Shown here: one piece after another, positions 7,401 through 15,948 of the stretch
Numbering within the stretch: position 1 is the first letter of the stretch
Layout: every line of letters begins with the position of its first letter
Assembly (NCBI RefSeq): GCF_900107965.1
Contig: NZ_FNVU01000021.1
Coordinates: 62,001-126,000 of the forward strand
From: Actinacidiphila yanglinensis
Lineage (GTDB): Bacteria > Actinomycetota > Actinomycetes > Streptomycetales > Streptomycetaceae
Reading direction: 5' to 3'
DNA length: 64,000 nt
Program-made: the position numbers and the translations under genes
Notes under the pieces: generated by a model
What the model was told of the DNA's origin: nothing
Seen by the model: the letters and a program-made list of their open reading frames with translations, nothing else
The model's database searches: none

Positions 7401-8858
7401 ATGGATGTCCAGGCCGCGCGAGGTTCCGGGACGCCGCCCCTGAACCCTCCTCCGGAGTCGAGGGGTGGTCCCGATCCGGATGCCGATCCGGGGCCCGGGC
7501 CCGGCGCGCGTGCCACGTTGCTGGCCGTCGGGATCGGCACCCTGGTGACGCTCATGGCCTTCACCGCACCCGCCACCACGCTCGCCGCGACCGCCGGCGG
7601 CCTGCACGCGGGCCCGGTCGCCCAGACCTGGATGTTCACCGGCACCCCGGTGGGGCTCGCCGCGCTGCTGCTCATCATGGGCTCGACCGCCGACGCCCGC
7701 GGCCGGCGGCGGGTGTTCCGGGCGGGCGCCGTGCTGCTCGTCCTGGCCAGCGTGCTGTCGGCCGCGGCGCCCGACACGGCGTTGTTCCTCACCGGCCGGA
7801 TCCTCCAAGGCGCCGGGAGCGCCGCGGTACTCGCCGCCGGGCTCGGCCTGATCGCCCACACCCACCCCGCCGGACCGCACCGGGTGCGCGCGCTCGGGTG
7901 GTTCGGGGCCGTCCTCGGCGCGGGGATCGCGCTCGGCCCCTGCTATGCCGCGTCGCTCACCCAGGTCTGGGGCTGGCGCTCGCTGTACTGGGGACTGGCC
8001 GCCCTCGCCGCGGTGGCCGCGATGCTGACCGCCGCGGTACCCGAGTCGCGGGCCGGCCGGGCCCGCACCCTCGACCTGACGGGCGCGCTGGTGCTCGGCG
8101 CCGGGATCGCCTGCCTCGTCGCCGCGTTCGGCGAGGGCCGCAGCGGCTGGGTGCGGACCGCGGTCGTAGCACCGCTCGTCGCCGGGCTCGCACTCCTGGT
8201 CCTGTTCGGCGGCGTCGAACGGCGGGTGCGCGAGCCCATGCTCGATCCCGCGCTGTGGCGCAGCCCCGCCTTCCTTGCCGCGAGCGCCGGCGCGTTCGCC
8301 ACGGGGCTGGCCGTCGTGGGGCTGTTCAGCTACCTGCCGACCGAACTCGAACTCGTCCTCGGCATGACCCCGCTCGCCGCGAGCCTGCTGTTCATCGTCT
8401 GGGCCGGGGTGTCGGCGGCCACCGCCCTCTTCGCCCGCCACCTCGCCGGCCGGATCGGCGCCGCCACCCAGGTCGCCGCCGGCCTGCTGCTGTCCGGCGC
8501 GGGCCAGGCCGGGCTCTACGGGATGCGGGCCGGCGGTTCCTGGGGGCACCTCGTGCCGGGGCTCGCCGTCGCCGGGGTCGGCGGCGGCGTCCTCAACGCG
8601 GCCCTCGCCCGCCTCGCCGTGTCCAGCGTGGCCGCTGATCGCAGCGCGATGGGCTCCGGCGCGAACAACACCGCGCGGTACGTCGGTTCCGCGCTCGGGC
8701 TCGCCCTGACCGTGTCCGTGGCGTCGGCCGCGCACGGGCCGACCCCGGCGGTTGCGCTTGCGGCCGGCGCGAACCACGGGTTTGTCGCTGCCGCGGGGAT
8801 CTGCGTGGTCGGCGCGGCGGTGGTTCTGCGGCTCGGCCGCGAACGGGGGGTGGCGTGA
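7401..8858 (+). CDS. MFS transporter (drug-efflux type)
   Basis: A 485-residue integral membrane exporter of the major facilitator superfamily. After about 35 Pro/Gly/Asp-rich cytoplasmic residues it has roughly 12-14 hydrophobic helices. The conserved loop after helix 2 appears as GSTADARGRRRVFRAG (about residues 93-108), and a helix-5-like segment with GAVLGAGIALGPCYAA supports an antiporter of the drug:H+ type. It ends with a short basic tail. ATG 7401 has GGAG nine bases upstream. Its promoter region carries the HxlR operator, so the exporter is probably induced when the HxlR protein senses its signal. The substrate is unknown. Confidence 0.88.
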   Translation: MDVQAARGSGTPPLNPPPESRGGPDPDADPGPGPGARATLLAVGIGTLVTLMAFTAPATTLAATAGGLHAGPVAQTWMFTGTPVGLAALLLIMGSTADARGRRRVFRAGAVLLVLASVLSAAAPDTALFLTGRILQGAGSAAVLAAGLGLIAHTHPAGPHRVRALGWFGAVLGAGIALGPCYAASLTQVWGWRSLYWGLAALAAVAAMLTAAVPESRAGRARTLDLTGALVLGAGIACLVAAFGEGRSGWVRTAVVAPLVAGLALLVLFGGVERRVREPMLDPALWRSPAFLAASAGAFATGLAVVGLFSYLPTELELVLGMTPLAASLLFIVWAGVSAATALFARHLAGRIGAATQVAAGLLLSGAGQAGLYGMRAGGSWGHLVPGLAVAGVGGGVLNAALARLAVSSVAADRSAMGSGANNTARYVGSALGLALTVSVASAAHGPTPAVALAAGANHGFVAAAGICVVGAAVVLRLGRERGVA

Positions 8859-9171
8859 GGGTCGAGGTGCCTCCGGGGCTGCCCCGTTCTGCCGGTTGGG
8901 GGATCGCTTGGCGGTGGTGGGTTGCCCGCGCAGTTCTCCCCCGGCCTGGCGGCTGGGAGGTGCCCCCACGCGCCCCTGGTACGTGCGGGTTCCTTCGCGA
9001 AAAGAGGGTCGCCACCAAGGGATGAGCGGAACTGCGCTCCCCGAGAGCTTCGCGTGGGTACTCCCACGCCACCGTTGACCGAAAGGTTCCGTGACAAGGG
9101 GACGGGGCTGGCGCTCGCCCAGGTGGCGGACGTTGAGCCGTTTCATCGCTCGTACCGGTCGGGGGTTCCGG
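8859..9171. repeat. Intergenic region with short inverted repeats, likely a dispersed Streptomyces-type repeat
   Basis: No convincing gene in this 313-bp gap between convergent genes. GCGCAGTTC at 8928-8936 is repeated in inverse at 9030-9038, and a 7-bp hairpin GCGTGGG/CCCACGC lies at 9053-9070. The phrases CCCGCGCAGTTCTCCC and GCGCCCCTGGTACGTGCGG resemble short repeats I know from many Streptomyces intergenic regions. Whether this copy is repeated in this genome cannot be seen here. Confidence 0.4.
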
Positions 9172-10068
9172 TCAGAACAGGGGGTCGGGGTCCGGCGTCC
9201 TGGGGCGTAGCGGGGCGGTCGGTGCGGGGAGTGTCTGGCCGTCGGGGCGGCTGAGCGGCCAGCCCGCGGCCAGCCGGGCGTCGAGGAGCAAAGGGCCCTC
9301 GGCGGTGTCCAGGTGCAGGTCGTGGCCCGCGATCGCGCGGACCGTGCCCGTCACGGCGGAGCCGGGCGGCAGCGCGGTGACCTCGGCCGCCGGGGGAGGG
9401 GGCGGTGGGTCCGTGTCGAGTCCGAACTCCTCGGCGTGGTCCACGCAGCGCAGCGGGGCCCGCCGCAGCGACTCCGGCAGCTTGTCGTGAAGGGCCGTCA
9501 CCCGCGCGTGCAGGGCGGCGACTTCCGCGGCGCGGGCCGCGGGCCCCGGCAGGCGGTGCCGGGCCTCCCGCTTGGCCGGGTCGAGCACCCGGTCCGGGAC
9601 GTCGAGGGCGGAGCCGAGCACCGATTCCGTGCGGCGGGCGGCCATCAGCGGGCCCTCGCCCAGGAAGGTGAAGCACACCGCGGCCTGCTCCAGCAGGCGC
9701 AGCCGCCCGCGGGCGACCGCGGTGATGCCGACCTTGAGCAGGCCGGGGCCGAAGTACGCCAGGTACACGGCGTACGGCTGCCGGTCGTCCGGCACGGTGT
9801 CCGCGGCGACCGAGGACGCGCGGTCCAACGCCGCACACGTCTCGCACTGGTCGCGCCGGGCGCCGGGGGCGACTTCGGTGCTGTCCGGGCACGGGATGCC
9901 GCGGCCCCGCCGCCACACGCCCGCGCACCGTCGGACCGCGTCACCGGCCACGGCGAGGTGGAGCGGCGCCCCGAGGCGGACCGGGCTCGCCCGCACCCCG
10001 CGCGAGGGGTGCGCCCACATCCAGCGGGCCCCCTCCTCCCGCCAGCGCATTCCCGTACACCGCCACAT
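9172..10068 (-). CDS. DUF2797 family protein
   Basis: A 298-residue protein of the uncharacterised DUF2797 family. The first 90 residues hold several cysteines (CAGVW, IPCPDS, QCETCAAL) that could bind zinc. The centre has PYAVYLAYFGPGLLKVGIT followed by a conserved Arg (about residues 100-125), which resembles the GIY-YIG nuclease fold in pattern. The C-terminal third is a beta-rich segment plus a proline-rich tail. No function is established. ATG 10068 has TACGGT seven bases upstream, suggesting a leaderless transcript; the long upstream extension of the frame overlaps the SHOCT gene on the other strand and is not credible. Confidence 0.82.
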   Translation of the reverse strand: MWRCTGMRWREEGARWMWAHPSRGVRASPVRLGAPLHLAVAGDAVRRCAGVWRRGRGIPCPDSTEVAPGARRDQCETCAALDRASSVAADTVPDDRQPYAVYLAYFGPGLLKVGITAVARGRLRLLEQAAVCFTFLGEGPLMAARRTESVLGSALDVPDRVLDPAKREARHRLPGPAARAAEVAALHARVTALHDKLPESLRRAPLRCVDHAEEFGLDTDPPPPPPAAEVTALPPGSAVTGTVRAIAGHDLHLDTAEGPLLLDARLAAGWPLSRPDGQTLPAPTAPLRPRTPDPDPLF

Positions 10069-10075
10069 GGCGTCC

Positions 10076-10081
10076 ACCGTA
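10076..10081 (-). promoter_or_regulatory. Leaderless -10 box (TACGGT) for DUF2797 gene
   Basis: TACGGT lies seven bases before ATG 10068 with no ribosome site between. Confidence 0.4.
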
Positions 10082-10291
10082 GGGCGTGCCACCGACAGCC
10101 GTACGGTCCGGCCCGGCGCGGGCGGGGAGCAGGCCCGGGGCTGCTTCGTACTGCGGCGGGAGCAGGGGAGGTGTCGCTGGTGGGACGACGACGCCGGGGG
10201 TGGGTGCGGGCGAGGCTCGGTGGTGTCGGAGGAGTCCGGCGACGCGGGAGCCGAGGAGGGCGCCCGGGGCTGATCGAGAAGAGGTCGAACG

Positions 10292-10612
10292 ATGGACACG
10301 TTGGCTTGGCACGACGGCGGGCCCGGCCCGTGGATCCTGTTCTTCCCGCTGGTCTGGGCCGCCGTGGTGGCCGTGGTGGTCACCACGCTGCGGCGGACCG
10401 GATGGCGCGGACGGGGCCGTGGCGGGCCGTGGCAGAACCAGCGGTGGCCCGGCGCCATGGGTGAGAACTCGCCGATGGCGGTGCTGGGGCGCCGGTTCGC
10501 CTCGGGGGAGATCGACGAGGAGGAGTACTGGCGCCGGATGTCGGTGCTGGAGGAGCACTTCGCCAGGGATCCGCGCGGCGGTCCGGGCGGCGGCAAGGGC
10601 GGCGCGGCGTAG
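10292..10612 (+). CDS. Small membrane protein with SHOCT domain
   Basis: A 106-residue protein with one transmembrane helix (about residues 12-33) and a C-terminal SHOCT domain (MAVLGRRFASGEIDEEEYWRRM, about residues 62-83). SHOCT modules occur at the ends of many short bacterial proteins and are thought to mediate oligomerisation; no enzymatic role is known. An Arg/Gly/Trp-rich cytosolic linker joins the two parts. The start is preceded by GAAGAGG. It is alone on its strand, followed by a strong hairpin at 10671. Confidence 0.85.
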   Translation: MDTLAWHDGGPGPWILFFPLVWAAVVAVVVTTLRRTGWRGRGRGGPWQNQRWPGAMGENSPMAVLGRRFASGEIDEEEYWRRMSVLEEHFARDPRGGPGGGKGGAA

Positions 10613-10670
10613 CCCGCGGACCGCGCGCCCCACGCGGTTCCGACGCGCGCCGGCCCGGTGACGGCCGCAA

Positions 10671-10724
10671 CGCCGGACCGGCCGCCCCCTTCCCCGTCAG
10701 GGGAGGTGGGCGGCCGGTCCGGCG
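10671..10724. terminator. Bidirectional hairpin terminator, 16-bp perfect stem
   Basis: CGCCGGACCGGCCGCC at 10671-10686 pairs exactly with 10709-10724. The 22-base loop can itself fold (CCCC/GGGG). It separates convergent genes ending at 10612 and 10846. Confidence 0.8.
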
Positions 10725-10845
10725 CTCACATGCACGGCGTACGCCTGCGGTCGGCGCGCGGGGGGCGCGGTCCGCGTCAGGCGCGGCGCCCGGGTCCGTC
10801 CTTCACGTGGTGCCGACGGGCTCGTGGTGCCGGGCGGGCTCGCGG

Positions 10846-11358
10846 TCAGGCGACCGAGGCCGCGACGGCGATGCGCTCCGGAGCCGCGGTCTTCTCCAGC
10901 GGCACGGCGGCGGTCCGCAGCGGGACCAGCTTCGGCTTCTGGGTGGGCGTGCGCAGCACGAACCACACCACCTTGCCGGTCTCGTCGGGCAGCAGGTCCG
11001 TGCCCCAGCCGTCGCACATCGCCTCGACCATCGCCAGTCCGCGCCCGGTGGTCGCGGTCGGCTCCATCGGCTGGAGGTGCGGCAGCCGCGTGTCGTGGTC
11101 GGCGACGGCCACCGTGAGGCGGTCCGGCACCAGGGTCATCTTCACCGCGCACTGCTTGTCGGGCTTCGCGTGCCGGTGCACGTTCGCCAGCAGCTCGCTG
11201 ATTCCGGTGGAGGCCGCGTCGACGAGCGACTCGACCCGCCAGTAGCGGAGCTGGGCGGACACGATGCGACGGATCTGCTGGATGCGGTACGGGTGCGCCT
11301 CGAGTTCGAGCGCACACTCGCGCATGGCTGGGTCGGTCTGGTCGGATTGCATGATCAC
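10846..11358 (-). CDS. RsbW/SpoIIAB-like ATP-binding protein (HATPase_c_2)
   Basis: A 170-residue single-domain protein with the GHKL ATPase fold used by anti-sigma factors of the RsbW type. The N-box is GISELLANVHRHA, the G1-like box is VADHDTRLP, and the G2 box is GRGLAMVEAMCDGWG. It has no histidine phosphoacceptor and no membrane part. Streptomyces carry dozens of these; partners are usually anti-anti-sigma proteins or PP2C phosphatases, none of which is adjacent. GTG 11358 is preferred because GGAGGGAG sits eight bases upstream; ATG 11352 is two codons later. The C-terminal 35 residues are a low-complexity extension. Confidence 0.87.
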   Translation of the reverse strand: MIMQSDQTDPAMRECALELEAHPYRIQQIRRIVSAQLRYWRVESLVDAASTGISELLANVHRHAKPDKQCAVKMTLVPDRLTVAVADHDTRLPHLQPMEPTATTGRGLAMVEAMCDGWGTDLLPDETGKVVWFVLRTPTQKPKLVPLRTAAVPLEKTAAPERIAVAASVA

Positions 11359-11623
11359 GGCTGCGACTCCCTCCGCGGTGGGGCCGGTGACCCGCAAGCG
11401 GGGCCGGGCTTCACCGCTCCGATGGGAACACTTGAGCGGGAATGCGTAGAGTGACTGCGGCAGTACTCCGTGATGCGTAATCAGGTTCACCCGTTGCGGG
11501 GGTTGCCGCAACTCGGGGTCTTACGGGTCATTTATCCCGTTCCTGGTATCCCTCTCGGTTTCGATTCCGCCCTCGGCGCGGGCCCGTGTGCGGCCCCGCG
11601 CCGAGGGTTCCGCGCCGGCGCCG

Positions 11624-12964
11624 CTACTCCGGTCCCGTGTCGTCGGGGAGCGTGCGGGCGAGCGCCGCGAGCGTGGCGAGGGCGCCGCGCAGGACGTCCC
11701 GCGGGGGAGAGGCGAGGCCGATGCGGACCGCGTCCGGTGCGCGTCGCGACCCCGCGGCGAACGACGCCGCGGGGGTGACGGCGATCCCCCGGCGCCCCGC
11801 CGCGGCCACGAACGTGTCGGCCCGCCACGGCTCCGGCAGGTCCCACCAGCAGAAGCAGGAGTGCGGGTCCGTACGGAGGGCGAACCCGCGCAGCACCTCC
11901 GCCGCGAGCGCCTGGCGCAGGGCGGCCTCCTCCCGCTTGGCCGCGCACAGCCGGGCGACGGTGCCGTCGCCGACCCAGCCGGTCATCGCTTCCAGGGCGT
12001 AGCCGGTCACCCCCCACCCTCCCGAGCGCAGCGCCGTCGCGACCGGCTCGGCGAGCCCGGCGGGAGCGATCGCGAAGCCCGCGGTCAGGCCGGGCGCCAG
12101 CCGCTTGGAGAGGCTGTCGGCCAGCACCACCCGTTCCGGCGCGTAGGCGGCCAGCGGCGGGGGCGCGTCCGGCCGCAGGAAGGCCCAGATCGCGTCCTCC
12201 ACGGCCACGGTTCCCGTCCGGCGCAGGGCCTCGGCGAGGTCGGCCCGGCGCCGGTCGGACATCGTGAGGGACAGCGGGTTGTGCAGCGTGGGCTGGACGT
12301 ACACCGCGTGCAGCGGCCCCTCGCGGTGCGCGGCGAGCAGCGCGCCGGGCCGCAGCCCTTCCTCGTCGCAGGCCAGTGGCACCGCGGTGCGGCCCAGGCG
12401 GGCCGCGAGCGCCTTGACCACGGGATACGTGAACTCCTCGACGCCGAGCCGGCCGCCGACGGGGACGAGCGCGGCCAGCGCGCCCGCGATGACCTGGCGG
12501 CCGCTCCCGGCGAACAGCACGTCGTCCGCGGCCGGCCGCCACCGCGGGTCGGCGAGCAAGGTCGCGACGGCGTCCCGCGCGGCGCCGGTGCCCCGCGCGC
12601 CCGCCGGGCCCAGTGCCGCCGCGAGCACATCGGGCCGCGACATCCGGGCCAGCCCCGCGGCGAGCAGTTCCGACTGGCCCGGCACCTCCGGGTAGTTGAG
12701 CTCCAGGTCCACCCGCTGCCGTGCGGGCTCCGCGAGCGCCGGCCCCTCCACGGGGGCGGCCGCGCGGACGAACGTCCCGCGCCCCACCTCGCCGACCACC
12801 AGCCCGCGCCGTACCAGTTCGGCGTAGACCCGGCCGGCCGTGGAGTCCGCGATGCCGTGCCGCCGGGCGAAGGCCCGCTGCGTCGGCAGGCGGTCCCCGG
12901 CCCGCAGCCGCCCCGCCGCGATCTGCGCGGCCACCGCGTCCGCCACCCGCCGGAAGTCCCGCAC
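11624..12964 (-). CDS. MocR-type regulator: GntR helix-turn-helix fused to aminotransferase-like domain
   Basis: A 446-residue protein. Residues 1-70 form a GntR winged helix (LPTQRAFARRHGIADSTAGRVYAELVRRG). Residues 80-440 form a fold-type I aminotransferase-like domain that binds PLP; the PLP lysine is in VVLADSLSKRLAPGL, and LHNPLSLTMS matches the conserved NPT/NP region. MocR proteins use PLP or its adducts as effectors and usually control a divergent gene. Here the divergent gene is an alpha/beta hydrolase, and the gap has four ATTGC-type half-sites. GTG 12964 follows AGGAGG at ideal spacing. The aminotransferase part may or may not be catalytically active. Confidence 0.9.
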   Translation of the reverse strand: MRDFRRVADAVAAQIAAGRLRAGDRLPTQRAFARRHGIADSTAGRVYAELVRRGLVVGEVGRGTFVRAAAPVEGPALAEPARQRVDLELNYPEVPGQSELLAAGLARMSRPDVLAAALGPAGARGTGAARDAVATLLADPRWRPAADDVLFAGSGRQVIAGALAALVPVGGRLGVEEFTYPVVKALAARLGRTAVPLACDEEGLRPGALLAAHREGPLHAVYVQPTLHNPLSLTMSDRRRADLAEALRRTGTVAVEDAIWAFLRPDAPPPLAAYAPERVVLADSLSKRLAPGLTAGFAIAPAGLAEPVATALRSGGWGVTGYALEAMTGWVGDGTVARLCAAKREEAALRQALAAEVLRGFALRTDPHSCFCWWDLPEPWRADTFVAAAGRRGIAVTPAASFAAGSRRAPDAVRIGLASPPRDVLRGALATLAALARTLPDDTGPE

Positions 12965-13054
12965 CGCGTCCTCCTGATCGTCCGCCCGGGGCCGCCCTGC
13001 CTCCTTGGCCGCCGCGCCCTGACCCGGCGCGCGTCCCGGCGCCGACGGCAGCTT

Positions 13055-13096
13055 ATTGCACCGAGATCAATGCGCCGTATTGCCCTCGCCATTGCC
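13055..13096. promoter_or_regulatory. Putative MocR binding region: four ATTGC half-sites
   Basis: ATTGC occurs at 13055-13059, in inverse (GCAAT read on the other strand) near 13069-13073, and again at 13080-13084 and 13091-13095. MocR regulators often bind such repeated half-sites in divergent promoters. Confidence 0.5.
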
Positions 13097-13142
13097 CGCT
13101 CCCTAGCATCGAGGCATCGCCGGAGCAGAGGAGAAACACCAG

Positions 13143-14126
13143 GTGAGCAGCGCACTCGTCAACGGGATCACGATCGGTTACGACGACAGCGAGGACCGGG
13201 GGAACGGCGAGGGCGAAGGCGTCCCGAGCAGCCGTACCGCCCCGAGCATGCCGACGACCCCGAGCATCCGGACGGCCTCGCCCGGCCGTACCGCCTCGTC
13301 CGCCACCCCTGGCGCGGACCCCCGGCCCACCCCGCTGCTCCTCGTCCACGGCCACCCCTTCGACCGGACCATGTGGTGCCCCCAGACCGCCGCGTTCGGT
13401 GCCGGGCGCCGGGTGATCGCACCCGACCTGCGCGGCTACGGCCGGACCTCCGTGCGGCAGGGCAGCACCGGGCTCGACGTGTTCGCCCGGGACCTCGCCG
13501 GCCTGCTCGACACCCTCGGCGTCGATCGGGTCGTGGTGTGCGGGCTGTCGATGGGCGGCCAGATCGTGCTGGAGTTCCACCGGCTGTTCGCCGAGCGCGT
13601 CGCGGGGCTCGTACTCGCCGACACCTTCGCGCAGGGCGAGACCCCGCAGGGGCGCAGGGAGCGCTACGCCCGGGCCGAGGAGCTGGAGCGCGACGGCATG
13701 GACGGGTACGCGCACGCGGTGCTGGACTCGATGGTCGCCCCCGCCACCGTCCGGGACCGGCCCGAGGTCGCCGCGCACGTCCTGGGAATGATGCGCGCGG
13801 CGCCGCCGGCCGGCGCCGCCGCCGCGCTGCGCGGCCGGGCCGAACGCCCCGACTACACCCCGACGTTGGCGCGGATCGCGGTACCGACGCTGGTGGTGGT
13901 CGGGCGGGACGACGTCTTCACGCCCGTCGCGGACGCGCGGTTCCTGCACGAGCGCGTCGCGGGATCGCGGCTCGTGATCGTGGAGGGCGCGGGGCACATG
14001 CCCAACCTGGAGCGGCCGGACGCGTTCAACGCGGCCCTCGCCGACCTGCTGGCGGCCGTGCCGGAAGCAGCCGAGGGCACCGCGACGGGACCCGGCTCCC
14101 GTCCCGCCTCGGCGACCGCGTCCTGA
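13143..14126 (+). CDS. Alpha/beta hydrolase with a low-complexity N-terminal insert
   Basis: A 327-residue alpha/beta-fold hydrolase. The oxyanion motif is LLLVHGHPFD (about residues 65-74), the nucleophile elbow is GLSMGG with Ser136, the acid is in VVGRDDVFTP, and the His is in GAGHMPNLE. These features match esterases or cofactor-free haloperoxidases. About 45 residues rich in Ser/Thr/Pro separate the first strand from the second; this spacer is not in typical relatives and is built from short repeats of R-T-A-S/P. GTG 13143 is preceded by GGAG. The divergent MocR gene is its likely regulator. Substrate unknown. Confidence 0.87.
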   Translation: MSSALVNGITIGYDDSEDRGNGEGEGVPSSRTAPSMPTTPSIRTASPGRTASSATPGADPRPTPLLLVHGHPFDRTMWCPQTAAFGAGRRVIAPDLRGYGRTSVRQGSTGLDVFARDLAGLLDTLGVDRVVVCGLSMGGQIVLEFHRLFAERVAGLVLADTFAQGETPQGRRERYARAEELERDGMDGYAHAVLDSMVAPATVRDRPEVAAHVLGMMRAAPPAGAAAALRGRAERPDYTPTLARIAVPTLVVVGRDDVFTPVADARFLHERVAGSRLVIVEGAGHMPNLERPDAFNAALADLLAAVPEAAEGTATGPGSRPASATAS

Positions 14127-14295
14127 GCCGCCCCCGGACCCGGACCCGGGCCCGTACCCGGCCCCCGGTCCCGGGCTCCCCGAGGGCCGCCCTTGCCCGG
14201 CCCGCGGTGCCCGGCGCAAGCCCTGAGATGTGACGAAACTCTGACATCGGCCCCCGGGCCTGGTCCTGCGCGGCCCCACGTGCTCGAATCGTTGC

Positions 14296-15099
14296 ATGGA
14301 CAACCACACGGCCGATCCGCCCGCCGCCGCGCCGGGCGGCGACGCGGGCCCCGGGAGCAGGCCCGGGCGTGAGCCCGAGCAGGACAACGAGGAGGGCCGC
14401 GGATCACCGGTGGGGCGGCGGGTCGTGCTGGGCATGCTCGGCCTCGGTGCCGTCGGGGTCGGGGTCGGTGGCGCGCTCCAGGGACGGCTCGACTCGGTCC
14501 TCGCCGCGGTCAGCGCCAAGGACCCGACCGGGGTGACCGGGCTGCTGCCCGGCGGCGGGGGCTTCCGGTTCTACTCGGTCTCCGACTCGATCCCGCACCG
14601 CAGCGAGAGCGACTACCGGCTGACCGTCGGCGGTCTCGTCGACAAGCCCGCGTCCTACCGGCTCTCCGACCTGCGGGCGCTGCCCCAGACGCGGCTGGTG
14701 CGCGACGTGCAGTGCGTCACCGGCTGGCGGGTGCCGAAGACGGCGTTCTCCGGGGTGCGGCTGTCCACCCTGCTCGACGCGGCCGGCGTCAAGGACCCCG
14801 GCACCGCCGTGCACTTCACCTGTTTCGACGGCGTCTACACCGAGAGCCTCACGCTGGCCCAGGCCCGCCGCACCGACATGCTGGTGGCGCTCACCATGAA
14901 CGACAAGCCGGTCACCTCGGCGCACGGCGGACCGGTCCGGCTCTACGCGGCACCGATGTACTTCTACAAGTCCGCGAAGTGGCTGTCCGGCATCACCGTC
15001 ACCAAGAAGGTCGAACGCGGCTACTGGGAGAACTACGGCTATGACGTCGACGGATGGGTCGGAAAGTCCAACGGCCGCCATGACGCCCCGACGTCGTGA
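14296..15099 (+). CDS. Molybdopterin-dependent oxidoreductase (sulfite-oxidase family), membrane-anchored
   Basis: A 267-residue protein with the oxidoreductase molybdopterin-binding fold. After a disordered acidic N-terminus, GRRVVLGMLGLGAVGVGVGG (about residues 40-59) is a twin-Arg-like hydrophobic segment that likely exports or anchors the protein outside the membrane. The Mo-ligand cysteine is Cys140 in RDVQCVTGWRVP. Later motifs HFTCFDGVYTESL and GGPVRLYAAPMYFYKSAKWL are typical of the family. It lies directly upstream of, and overlaps, a cytochrome b-type membrane gene, suggesting a periplasmic-side enzyme passing electrons to a membrane haem partner, like YedY/YedZ (MsrPQ) systems. The physiological substrate is unknown. 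Confidence 0.88.
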   Translation: MDNHTADPPAAAPGGDAGPGSRPGREPEQDNEEGRGSPVGRRVVLGMLGLGAVGVGVGGALQGRLDSVLAAVSAKDPTGVTGLLPGGGGFRFYSVSDSIPHRSESDYRLTVGGLVDKPASYRLSDLRALPQTRLVRDVQCVTGWRVPKTAFSGVRLSTLLDAAGVKDPGTAVHFTCFDGVYTESLTLAQARRTDMLVALTMNDKPVTSAHGGPVRLYAAPMYFYKSAKWLSGITVTKKVERGYWENYGYDVDGWVGKSNGRHDAPTS

Positions 15100-15817
15100 C
15101 CGCCCGGCGCCGGCCGGGACCGTGCGCCGGTTCACCCGGGCCGAGACCTGGGTGCACCGCAGCCTCGCCTGGCTCATGGGCGTCTGCGCCTTCACCGCGG
15201 CCGCCCTGTACCTGCCCCCGCTCGCGGAGATCGTCGGACGTCGCCGGCTGGTGGTGACGGTGCACGAGTGGTCCGGCATCCTGCTGCCCGTGCCGCTGGT
15301 GCTCGGCCTCGTCTCCCGCGCCTACCGCGCCGACACCAGCCGGCTGGGCCGGTTCTTCCCGCACGACTGGACGTGGTTGCGCATCGCCGTCCGCCGGCGG
15401 CGCCGCGACTCGCGGTACGCGGGCAAGTTCAACGCCGGGCAGAAGCTCTACGCCGCGTTCGCCGTCGGCGCGATCCTGATCATGATCGGCACCGGCCTGA
15501 TCATGTGGTTCCCCCGGCTGAGCCCGCTGGTCTGGCGAACCGGCGCGACCTTCGTCCACGACTGGCTCGCACTGCTGATCGCCGCCGTCATCGGCGGGCA
15601 CGTGTGGCTGGCCGCCAGCGACCCGGAGGCCCGCCGCGGTCTGCGCACCGGCCGCGTCTCGCACTGGTGGGCCCGCCGCGAGCACCCGCTGTGGCGGATC
15701 GAGGCGCCTGCCCCGCGGACGTCCACCCGCGCCAGGTCCGCTCCGCGGTCCGAGGCGCCCTCCGCCCCCGACGCGCCCCCCGCCTCCGGAGGTCCCGACG
15801 ACGCGGGCATCCGCTGA
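15080..15817 (+). CDS. Cytochrome b561-like membrane subunit
   Basis: A membrane protein of about 245 residues with four hydrophobic helices and conserved histidines (TWVHRS, TVHEWSG, FVHDWLA, GGHVWL) spaced as haem ligands of the di-haem cytochrome b/b6 or formate-dehydrogenase gamma type. FNAGQKLYA is a typical motif between helices 2 and 3. A Pro/Ala/Ser-rich tail of about 40 residues follows. I give ATG 15080, overlapping the upstream gene by 20 bases; ATG 15041 is an alternative with a better-spaced GGGAG. Gene order and overlap argue that it is the electron-transfer partner of the molybdoenzyme at 14296. Confidence 0.85.
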   Translation: MTPRRRDRPAPAGTVRRFTRAETWVHRSLAWLMGVCAFTAAALYLPPLAEIVGRRRLVVTVHEWSGILLPVPLVLGLVSRAYRADTSRLGRFFPHDWTWLRIAVRRRRRDSRYAGKFNAGQKLYAAFAVGAILIMIGTGLIMWFPRLSPLVWRTGATFVHDWLALLIAAVIGGHVWLAASDPEARRGLRTGRVSHWWARREHPLWRIEAPAPRTSTRARSAPRSEAPSAPDAPPASGGPDDAGIR

Positions 15818-15840
15818 CCCGGCCGCCGCCTGCGGCCGGG
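15818..15840 (+). terminator. Hairpin terminator after the molybdoenzyme operon
   Basis: CCCGGCCGC / GCGGCCGGG, a 9-bp perfect stem with a 5-base loop, starts immediately after the stop codon. Confidence 0.65.
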
Positions 15841-15936
15841 GCCCCAATGGCCTTACGCTGACCGGCCGTTCGGTTCCGTTACAGCGAGGACACCGCACCG
15901 TCGCCCGAAGGCCACCGGGGTTTCGCCGCCCGCACC

Positions 15937-15942
15937 TAGCGT
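15937..15942 (+). promoter_or_regulatory. Leaderless -10 box (TAGCGT)
   Basis: TAGCGT, then six bases, then ATG 15949. Confidence 0.55.
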
Positions 15943-15948
15943 CACCGT

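Noticed and set aside
14126..14295. Repeated CCCGGACCCGG phrases as a functional repeat
   Set aside because: Low-complexity GC-rich spacer after the hydrolase gene; no regular unit and no clear hairpin worth calling.
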